This document shows, piece after piece, positions 5,686-10,882 of a stretch of DNA of 10,882 nucleotides (within the stretch, counting starts at the first letter, position 1; every line of letters begins with the position of its first letter). Under the pieces are notes generated by a model. The model did not search any database, was not told the DNA's origin, and worked only from the letters and a program-made list of their open reading frames with translations. The position numbers and the translations under genes are program-made. Where the stretch lies: positions 1 to 10,882 of the forward strand of contig CAYNFH010000210.1 of assembly GCA_964396385.1 (NCBI GenBank). The letters are read 5' to 3'. Source of the stretch: CAYNFH01 sp964396385 (GTDB lineage: Bacteria > Armatimonadota > Chthonomonadetes > Chthonomonadales > CAJBBX01).

Positions 5686-7179
5686 ATGGACTGTACCGTC
5701 GGCCTGTTCAGCATCGGGCTTGCCGCCTACTGGCCCCAGTTTGCGGGCCTGCGAGATCGCCTCGCCGGCTACGGGGCGTTCGTGGGAGACCGCATGCGCG
5801 CCCTGGGCGCCAGGGTCGTCGATGCCGGCATGGTGGACGACCAGCCCGGCGCCGTTGCCGCCGGAAACCTGTTCATCCGCGAGGACGTGGACCTCGTGGC
5901 CTGCTACGTCACCACCTACTCCACCAGCAGCCAGGTGCTGCCCGCCGTTCAGCGAGTCAAGCGCCCCGTCCTCATCCTGAACCTCCAACCTACCGCCCAG
6001 CTCGCCTACCTCCAGACCGGGACGGGGGAGTGGCTGGCCAACTGCCAGGCCTGCTGCGTTCCCGAGATCGCGTGCGCCTTCGAGCGGTGTGGCATCGACT
6101 TCCACACCGTGACGGGATTGCTGGGCCTGGAAAGGCAGACGCCCGGCGCCGTTGCAAACGAAGTGACCGTGGGACACCCGGCCGCCGTCGCCGCCTGGGA
6201 GGAGATCCGTCGCTGGCTCGACGCCGCCCGCGTCCAGAAGGCGCTCTCGCGCAGCCGCATCGGCTATCTCGGCCACACTTATCATGGCATGCTGGATATG
6301 TACAGCGACTTCACACAGCAGACCGGCGCCCTCGGCATCCACGTCGAGGTACTGGAGATGGACGACCTGGAGGAGCGCGTCAACGCCGCCACGGAGCAGG
6401 AAGTAGCGGCCAAGCAGCAAGAGGCGCTGTCCCTCTTTGAAGTGAGTGAAGACAGCCCGAGCGACCCCCTCGCCAAACGCCCCAAACCGGAGGAGCTGGA
6501 CTGGGCATGCCGCGTGGCCGCCGGGCTAGACCGCCTGGCGCGGGACTTTGACCTGCAGGGGCTGGCCTACTACCACAGGGGAGTGGGCGGCAACCTCTAC
6601 GAGCGTATCGCCGCCGGCATGATCCTGGGCTGCTCGCTCCTCACCGGGCGCGGCATCCCGTGCAGCGGCGAAGGGGACCTGAAGAACTGCATCGCCATGA
6701 AGGTGATGGACACGCTGGGGGCGGGCGGCAGCTACACGGAGCTGTACGCCATGGACTTCACCGACCGAATTCTGCTGATGGGCCACGACGGACCGTTCCA
6801 CATCGGCATCGCGGAGGGCCGCCCAATGCTGCGCGGCCTCGGACTGTATCACGGCAAGCGCGGCTACGGCGTCTCCGTGGAGGCCCGGGTGCGCCAAGGC
6901 CCTATCACCATCCTGGGCCTCACCCAGACCCGCGACGGCCGGCTAAAGTGGCTCTGCGCGGAAGGCTGGTCCGTGCCGGGGGAGATCCTGCACATCGGCA
7001 ACACCAACTCGCGACTTCGCTTCACGCCCGGTCCGGACGACCCCTTCGACGTTGCCGCCTGGATGACCCGCTGGGCCTCGCAGGGGCCCACCCACCACGT
7101 CGCCCTCGGCGTCGGCCACCACGCCTCCACCATCCAGAAGCTCGCCTGCATCCTCGGCCTCGAATGCGTGCAGATGTAG
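5686..7179 (+). CDS. L-arabinose/L-fucose isomerase-like sugar isomerase
   Basis: The protein has 497 residues, close to the usual size of L-arabinose isomerase. Enzymes of this fold interconvert aldoses and ketoses in the cytoplasm with a divalent metal held by two Glu and two His. Candidate ligands here are Glu329 (SGEGDLKN), Glu352 (SYTELYAMDF), His367 (MGHDGPFH) and His470 or His471 (GPTHHVALGVGHH). Their order and approximate spacing resemble Glu306, Glu333, His350 and His450 of E. coli AraA. The N-terminal half has the expected Rossmann-like region (VGLFSIGLAAYWPQF, VDLVACYVTTYSTSSQVLP). Overall similarity to classical AraA seems low, so the true substrate is open. The start at 5686 is the only in-frame one; GAGGGG lies 13 nt upstream, which is long for a ribosome binding site. 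No kinase or epimerase gene for a pentose pathway is adjacent. Confidence 0.8.
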   Translation: MDCTVGLFSIGLAAYWPQFAGLRDRLAGYGAFVGDRMRALGARVVDAGMVDDQPGAVAAGNLFIREDVDLVACYVTTYSTSSQVLPAVQRVKRPVLILNLQPTAQLAYLQTGTGEWLANCQACCVPEIACAFERCGIDFHTVTGLLGLERQTPGAVANEVTVGHPAAVAAWEEIRRWLDAARVQKALSRSRIGYLGHTYHGMLDMYSDFTQQTGALGIHVEVLEMDDLEERVNAATEQEVAAKQQEALSLFEVSEDSPSDPLAKRPKPEELDWACRVAAGLDRLARDFDLQGLAYYHRGVGGNLYERIAAGMILGCSLLTGRGIPCSGEGDLKNCIAMKVMDTLGAGGSYTELYAMDFTDRILLMGHDGPFHIGIAEGRPMLRGLGLYHGKRGYGVSVEARVRQGPITILGLTQTRDGRLKWLCAEGWSVPGEILHIGNTNSRLRFTPGPDDPFDVAAWMTRWASQGPTHHVALGVGHHASTIQKLACILGLECVQM

Positions 7180-7206
7180 CTCCACGCAGACATTCCTTCT
7201 CACTGC

Positions 7207-7229
7207 CCGTACATACTTATGCCGTACAT
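7207..7229. repeat. Direct repeat CCGTACAT x2 upstream of the UbiB-like gene
   Basis: CCGTACAT occurs at 7207-7214 and 7222-7229, 15 bp start to start, within the 73-bp gap before the kinase gene. Direct repeats at one and a half helical turns can be regulator half-sites, but two 8-mers may also arise by chance. No clear promoter is visible beside them. Confidence 0.3.
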
Positions 7230-7252
7230 TCGCGTCCAATCGCGGCTCATCC

Positions 7253-8917
7253 ATGGGTATCTCACTCAGCCCGCAGTACCTCAAACACTATAAGGACATC
7301 GCTCAGCTCCTGGTGAAGTACGGCCACTCCGACCTGCTCTCCAGCGCCGGGCTGGACGACGTGCTCACCGAAGAGGAGCGCAAGGATCCCAAGGAGGCCG
7401 CCAAGGCAGAGGAGCTCGCCCAGGACCTGGAGCGGATGGGCCCCATCTACGTGAAGCTGGGCCAGGTCCTCTCCGCCCGCTCAGACCTCCTGCCGGAGCC
7501 CTACGTGCGCGCTCTCACCCGGCTCCAGGACAAGCTCGAGCCCGTTCCCACCGACCAGGTAGAGCAGATCGTCCACAGCGAGCTCGGCGTCCGGATCTCC
7601 AAGGCGTTCCTGGAGTTCGAGCCCAAGCCCATTGCGACGGCCTCGCTGGGCCAGGTCCACCGTGCCGCCCTCCGCAACGGCCGCCCGGTGGCCGTCAAGG
7701 TCCAGCGGCCCGGCATCCGGGAGCGCATCGCGGAGGACATGGAGGTGCTTGAGAGCATCGCCGAGTTCGTGGATGCCCATACGGAGGCCGGTAAGCGGTT
7801 CCAGTTCTCGGACGTGCTGGAGGAGTTCCGCAAGAACCTGGTGCGGGAACTGGACTACCGGCAGGAGGCGCACAACCTGGCGGAGTTCAACCGCAACCTG
7901 CAGGAGTTTGAGCACGTTCTGGTGCCCTCGCCGGTGGAGGACTACACCACATCGCGCGTGCTCACCATGGACTACATCCGTGGGAAGAAGATCACCAGCC
8001 TCAGCCCGCTCCGGCGGCTGGAGATGGACGGCTCCGCCCTGGCGGAGGAGCTCTTCCGCGCCTACCTGAAGCAGATCCTGGTGGACGGCCTGTTCCACGC
8101 GGATCCGCACGCCGGCAACGTGTTCATTACGGACGACAACCGCATTGCGCTCATCGACCTGGGCATGATTGGCCGGTTGGGGCCGCAGATGCAGGACCAG
8201 ATCCTCAAGATCCTGCTGGCCGTGAGCGAGGGGCGCAGCGACGAGGTGGCGGACATCGCCATCCGCATCGGGGCGCTGCTGCCCCACTTCGACGAGCGCC
8301 GGTTCCGCAGCTCCGTGGCCGGCCTCGTAGACGCTCAGCAGAGCGCCACCATCGCCACGATGCAGATCGGCCGCTCCATCATGGAGCTCTCCCGGGTCTC
8401 CGGCGAGAGCGGCATCCGGCTGCCGGCCGAGCTCACCATGCTCAGCAAGGCGCTCCTGAACCTGGACGAGATCGGCCGCACGCTGGATCCAGAATTCGAG
8501 CCCAACGCCTCCATCCGGCGCAACTCCGTGGAGATCATGCGGCAGCGGCTGGTCCAGAGTCTCTCCCCCGGGAACCTCTTTGCGGCGGCCATGGAGGCGA
8601 GGGAGTTCGCGCAGGAGCTGCCCCGGCGGGTCAACCGCATCCTGGACTTGGTCTCTCAAAACCAGTTCAAGATCAACGTCGAGGCCATCGACGAGAACAC
8701 CCTCATCGAGGGATTCCAGAAGGTCGCCAACCGCATCGCGCTGGGGTTGGTGCTGGCGTCGCTTATCATCGGGGCGTCGATGCTGATGCGCGTGAACACG
8801 CGGTTCCATATCCTGGGCTATCCCGGCTTCGCCATGGTGCTCTTCCTGTCCGCCGCGGGCCTGGGCTTCTGGCTCGTCGTCCACATCCTGCTGACGGACC
8901 GCCACGCACAGAAGTAG
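7253..8917 (+). CDS. UbiB/ABC1 (AarF) family atypical protein kinase
   Basis: The protein has 554 residues, typical for the family. The diagnostic KxGQ motif is KLGQ at 68-71 (YVKLGQVLSARSDLLP). The Ala-rich nucleotide loop is ATASLGQVH (128-136), followed by the lysine of VAVKVQRPG (Lys149). ELDYRQEAHN (199-208) is a further family signature. The catalytic loop is FHADPHAGN (281-289) and the metal-binding motif is IDLG (301-304, DLG in place of DFG). Two C-terminal helices at about 495-515 and 523-547 anchor it in the inner membrane. Members support biosynthesis or handling of isoprenoid quinones and other lipids, more probably as ATPases than protein kinases; no quinone gene is adjacent, so the target here is unknown. 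The ATG at 7253 has no strong ribosome binding site but the family N-terminus fits. All key residues are present. Confidence 0.92.
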   Translation: MGISLSPQYLKHYKDIAQLLVKYGHSDLLSSAGLDDVLTEEERKDPKEAAKAEELAQDLERMGPIYVKLGQVLSARSDLLPEPYVRALTRLQDKLEPVPTDQVEQIVHSELGVRISKAFLEFEPKPIATASLGQVHRAALRNGRPVAVKVQRPGIRERIAEDMEVLESIAEFVDAHTEAGKRFQFSDVLEEFRKNLVRELDYRQEAHNLAEFNRNLQEFEHVLVPSPVEDYTTSRVLTMDYIRGKKITSLSPLRRLEMDGSALAEELFRAYLKQILVDGLFHADPHAGNVFITDDNRIALIDLGMIGRLGPQMQDQILKILLAVSEGRSDEVADIAIRIGALLPHFDERRFRSSVAGLVDAQQSATIATMQIGRSIMELSRVSGESGIRLPAELTMLSKALLNLDEIGRTLDPEFEPNASIRRNSVEIMRQRLVQSLSPGNLFAAAMEAREFAQELPRRVNRILDLVSQNQFKINVEAIDENTLIEGFQKVANRIALGLVLASLIIGASMLMRVNTRFHILGYPGFAMVLFLSAAGLGFWLVVHILLTDRHAQK

Positions 8918-8922
8918 CCCGG

Positions 8923-8950
8923 CGCACTGAAAAAATGAATCTCCAGTGCG
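8923..8950. terminator. Inverted repeat after the UbiB-like gene, possible terminator
   Basis: CGCACTG (8923-8929) and CAGTGCG (8944-8950) are perfect 7-bp complements around a 14-nt A-rich loop, 5 nt after the stop codon. The position suits a transcription end or a 3' stabilising hairpin. There is no T-run after it, so it is not a classical intrinsic terminator. It could also be an operator for the downstream leader. Confidence 0.4.
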
Positions 8951-8963
8951 AGATGCAGGAGAC

Positions 8964-8992
8964 CTGGTACCGCTCAGCGTAAAAGGTATAAA
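8964..8992 (+). promoter_or_regulatory. Candidate promoter of the exosortase operon
   Basis: A good -10-like TATAAA (8987-8992) lies in the only AT-rich patch of this region, with a poor -35 candidate CTGGTA (8964-8969) 17 nt before it. Transcription would start near 9000 and give a leader of about 100 nt before the GTG at 9100. The weak -35 may mean an activator or an alternative sigma factor. Confidence 0.4.
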
Positions 8993-9008
8993 TATTGAGA
9001 GTCGTGCT

Positions 9009-9082
9009 CAGCAATTACGGCTGGAGCGGTTCCGTAGGCGTCCGCTGTGTCGCCCGAGTACGAGCTGATCCGTACTGGGGCG
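9009..9082 (+). promoter_or_regulatory. Structured 5' leader with three hairpins
   Basis: Three consecutive stems can be drawn. CAGC/GCTG is at 9009-9023, AGCGG/CCGCT at 9025-9046, and a strong one at 9051-9082. The last pairs CGCCC with GGGCG outside and AGTACG with CGTACT inside, with a single G-G mismatch and an 8-nt loop AGCTGATC. It ends 5 nt before the ribosome binding site of the secreted-protein gene, so its folding could control access by ribosomes. I do not recognise a known riboswitch; in particular the conserved core of the cyclic-di-GMP-I class is absent. Confidence 0.45.
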
Positions 9083-9087
9083 AAAAG

Positions 9088-9093
9088 AAGGAG
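9088..9093 (+). promoter_or_regulatory. Shine-Dalgarno of the secreted-protein gene
   Basis: AAGGAG lies 6 nt before the GTG at 9100. It decides this start over the in-frame upstream possibility at 8995, whose extra 35 residues would precede and spoil the signal peptide. Confidence 0.85.
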
Positions 9094-9099
9094 AGACCG

Positions 9100-9663
9100 G
9101 TGAGAACCAAGCTGTTCTTGGCGTTGGCCCTTTGGGTTATAGTGGGGGCGGCGGCGCACGCGCAGTCACTGGACATTGTGTTCAATCCGTCCACCCAGAC
9201 CGGCACTCCGGGTGGGACGGTGACGTATGCGGGCACCATCACGAACAACACGGCGTCCACCATCTATGTGAATCAAGTCACTGGAGACGTGGGCACGGCG
9301 AGCAACAATACCGTGTTTAATTCGGATCCGTACGCTTCCAACTATGCGTTCGATTCCACCGATACGACCCACAACCACGCCTTTGCCTATGCGCCGGGCA
9401 CCTCTTTCAGCGGCAACCTGTTCGACGTTAATATCGCTTCGAACGAGACGCCAGGCACCTACGCCGGTCATTTCTTCCTCAGCTACTTCGATGGAACCAC
9501 TACTACCATCGTGGGGACTCAGAACTTCACCCTGATTGTGCAGGCCTCGCCGGCTCCTCCGGCCCTGGTAGTTACGCTGCTGTTCGGTACCTGCGCGATG
9601 GTTGTGCTGCGCCGAGGCCGCGGTCTGCGTGCCGCGCCCGTTGTGGCTGCCGGCAAGGCGTGA
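9100..9663 (+). CDS. Secreted protein with PEP-CTERM-like sorting tail (187 aa)
   Basis: A typical Sec signal peptide (VRTKLFLALALWVIVGAAAHA, start read as Met) ends near Ala21 before QSLDIVF. The mature part is a beta-rich, Asn/Thr-rich domain with TPGGTVTYAGTITNNT (36-51), a pattern common in PEP-CTERM surface proteins. The C-terminus has the three parts of an exosortase signal: a short motif SPAPP (150-154), a hydrophobic helix ALVVTLLFGTCAMVVL (155-170) and a basic cluster RRGRGLR (171-177). The motif is not the canonical PEP, and a further 10 residues follow the basic cluster. An exosortase gene two positions downstream supports the reading that this is its substrate. The gene is less GC-rich than its neighbours (28 of 60 bases in 9301-9360 against 41 of 60 in 7381-7440). 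Its stop overlaps the next start (GTGA). The physiological role is unknown. Confidence 0.78.
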   Translation: MRTKLFLALALWVIVGAAAHAQSLDIVFNPSTQTGTPGGTVTYAGTITNNTASTIYVNQVTGDVGTASNNTVFNSDPYASNYAFDSTDTTHNHAFAYAPGTSFSGNLFDVNIASNETPGTYAGHFFLSYFDGTTTTIVGTQNFTLIVQASPAPPALVVTLLFGTCAMVVLRRGRGLRAAPVVAAGKA

Positions 9664-10406
9664 GGTTTAGACGTAGTGAGCCGCTGGGTGGTGCGTACGT
9701 TTTGGAGCCACCCGGCGGCGCAAACCGCCGGCGAACGCTCTTTGGCGCGTCTATCGTGGCGGCCGCGACAGTCGCCAGCCTGGTAAGCTCTCGCACCGCG
9801 TACCACCCCGGTCCGGACGACCGATATCTGGACCAGCTTCCCCCCCGTCCCGCCACAGGCTCGCTGTTTCCGGTAAGGGCCGGGAGCCGGTGGAGCATGC
9901 TCGTGAGCCACGGCGAACGGTCTCTGACCGTGGATACCGTGTCTCTGGGCCAACGCCAGGTAGAGGGCATGACGGGAGCCCTGCTGGAGACCAGGAGAGG
10001 CGGGGATGTCCTGCGAAGAAGCCTTTTCGTGGTCGACGCGAGAGGCGTGAGCCGCCTGGCCATGGGTCCCCGCGCGGAGACGAAGATCGTTCCGCCCATG
10101 CCGTTCCTGCGCTATCCGGTCCGGCCGGATACGGTTTATGTATGGCAGGGCCGACTGATGGCGGGCGGCTCCTCGGTCCCGGCACAGTCGCTCAGCCGCG
10201 TGTCGGGTCCGGAGACCGTCCAGACTCCGGCAGGGACGTTCCGCACGTATCGCGTGGACTCCCTGATCTCCGCAACCAGGGGACGGAGAGTGGAATGGCA
10301 GCGTACCACCACCTGGTTTGCGCCAGGAGTGGGACTGGTCCGGGAGTGCTACCATCAGAACGGGCACCTGGTGACCGCCGCCCTGCAGGAGTATTCGATA
10401 GAGTAG
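9660..10406 (+). CDS. DUF3108-like/TapB-like exported protein (248 aa)
   Basis: The N-terminal 24 residues are basic (ending NRRR), followed by a moderately hydrophobic stretch LFGASIVAAATVASLV (27-42) that may be a signal anchor, so the rest is probably outside the membrane. The body has the layout of DUF3108-like beta proteins: LFPVRAGSRWSMLV (69-82), then PAGTFRTYRVDS (190-201) and TTTWFAPGVGLVRE (216-229). Equivalent motifs (large residue plus G-x-x-W, PAGTF, W-APGVGLV) recur in that family. The start is the GTG at 9660 overlapping the previous stop (GTGA), which implies coupled translation; a TTG near 9702 is an alternative. Only 5 nt separate the stop from the exosortase ATG. The tight packing between a substrate and its exosortase suggests an accessory role in sorting or surface assembly, but this is inference. 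Confidence 0.7.
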   Translation: MRFRRSEPLGGAYVLEPPGGANRRRTLFGASIVAAATVASLVSSRTAYHPGPDDRYLDQLPPRPATGSLFPVRAGSRWSMLVSHGERSLTVDTVSLGQRQVEGMTGALLETRRGGDVLRRSLFVVDARGVSRLAMGPRAETKIVPPMPFLRYPVRPDTVYVWQGRLMAGGSSVPAQSLSRVSGPETVQTPAGTFRTYRVDSLISATRGRRVEWQRTTTWFAPGVGLVRECYHQNGHLVTAALQEYSIE

Positions 10407-10411
10407 CAAGT

Positions 10412-10882
10412 ATGGACCAAACGGCTCCAACCACTCCGCTCGGATTGCCAATCCCGACGCGCGCATTCCTAAGGCAGCACAGGCTGCTCGTGGCCCTCGC
10501 GCCGGCCGTCGCCCTGGTGCTCTACTTCCCGTTCTCGCTGGCGTGGCGAATGCTATGGAGCAACCCGGACAATCCGGAGGGTTACCAGCCGCTGGTGCCG
10601 GTCGCGGCGGCGGTGCTGGTGTGGGCCAGGCGCGCGGAGCTCGCCGCCATGTGGGAACGGGCGGGGGAGGAGAGGCGCGGCAGCCTGTGGCTGCTGGCGC
10701 TCGGCTGTCTCCTGATGGTGTATTCGCATCTCACACGGGGACTGAGCGCCGCCATGCTGGCCGTCGTCCTGATCGCGGCGGGATTGGTGCTCCATATATA
10801 CGGCCCCCGGATCCTCCACGCCGTCCGCGCGCCGCTGCTCTTTTTGCTCGCGCTCATGCCTCTACCGACCGCGGTGGCGGAC
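10412..10882 (+). CDS. Exosortase, N-terminal part (cut by window end)
   Basis: From the ATG at 10412 the frame is open to the window edge, giving 157 codons. The visible part is polytopic, with hydrophobic segments at about 24-42, 59-71, 92-105, 111-129 and 137-152. Family features are YQPLVPVAAAVLVWARR (58-74), matching the exosortase pattern (S/H)G-lvP-yllW-R-R, and the stretch GPRILHAVRAPLLFLLALMP (131-150) followed by LP, matching the usual 'fPllfLl-miPlP'. The catalytic Cys, Arg and His lie further on and are not visible. Exosortases are membrane proteases/transpeptidases that recognise PEP-CTERM-type tails after Sec export. It is packed 5 nt after the DUF3108-like gene, behind a gene with such a tail. 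The subtype cannot be assigned from the N-terminus. No good ribosome binding site is seen, which fits translational coupling. Confidence 0.82.
   Translation, partial: MDQTAPTTPLGLPIPTRAFLRQHRLLVALAPAVALVLYFPFSLAWRMLWSNPDNPEGYQPLVPVAAAVLVWARRAELAAMWERAGEERRGSLWLLALGCLLMVYSHLTRGLSAAMLAVVLIAAGLVLHIYGPRILHAVRAPLLFLLALMPLPTAVAD

Noticed and set aside
7481..8905. Long open frame (474 codons) on the minus strand opposite the UbiB-like kinase
   Set aside because: It mirrors a gene with intact kinase motifs; its translation is rich in His, Gln, Gly and Asp repeats typical of antisense frames in GC-rich DNA.
9009..9082. Leader considered as a cyclic-di-GMP riboswitch
   Set aside because: The conserved core sequences of that class are not present; only generic stems are seen.
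8995..9099. Upstream start at 8995 for the secreted protein
   Set aside because: It would bury the signal peptide behind 35 residues translated from the hairpin-rich leader, while GTG at 9100 has a good ribosome binding site.
7029..9822. Shared 12-mer GGTCCGGACGAC near 7029 and 9810
   Set aside because: It encodes Gly-Pro-Asp-Asp in two unrelated proteins; a chance match in GC-rich coding DNA is the simplest reading.

Overview
The window looks like a piece of a high-GC bacterial chromosome, most likely from the Armatimonadota or a close relative. This is inferred from gene content: a DUF1559-type prepilin with the 'ILFPVFAQARESAR' signature typical of that phylum, a CRTAC1/UnbV-type FG-GAP lipoprotein, a DUF6785/DUF6784 membrane protein and a UbiB-like kinase. 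No rRNA or other phylogenetic marker is present. No tRNA, CRISPR array, insertion sequence or integrase was seen.

The left third (about 1-3394) is read from the minus strand. In transcription order it holds two small single-helix membrane proteins (89 and 82 aa), a type IV prepilin-like DUF1559 protein (264 aa), a membrane-anchored TPR protein (406 aa), and the N-terminal part of an FG-GAP/UnbV lipoprotein that runs off the left edge. Gaps are 44, 51 or more, and 20 nt, and the last two genes overlap by 11 nt, so an operon for an envelope-exposed assembly is likely. The lipoprotein gene carries an in-frame block of short tandem repeats of roughly 130 bp between two beta-propeller blades. A perfect 7+7 palindrome lies between the 82-aa gene and the prepilin gene.

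A 251-bp divergent spacer (3395-3645) leads to plus-strand genes: a 640-aa polytopic DUF6785/DUF6784 protein, a 61-bp long imperfect palindrome, an arabinose/fucose-isomerase-like enzyme (497 aa), and a UbiB/ABC1 atypical kinase (554 aa).

The right end (8918-10882) looks like a small surface-protein sorting operon. A 182-bp leader with a possible promoter and a strong hairpin precedes a secreted protein with a noncanonical PEP-CTERM-like tail (SPAPP, helix, RRGRGLR). A DUF3108-like secreted or membrane-anchored protein follows with a GTGA start/stop overlap, and then the N-terminal part of an exosortase, cut by the window edge before its catalytic residues. The operon suggests a dedicated exosortase-substrate pair with an unknown accessory protein.

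A recurring theme is degenerate 6-8 nt repeats of TCGGA/GACGG/CCAACGT type at three places (169-298, 3583-3629, 5574-5634). They may be copies of one kind of genome-wide repeat, and one of them has been absorbed into a coding sequence.
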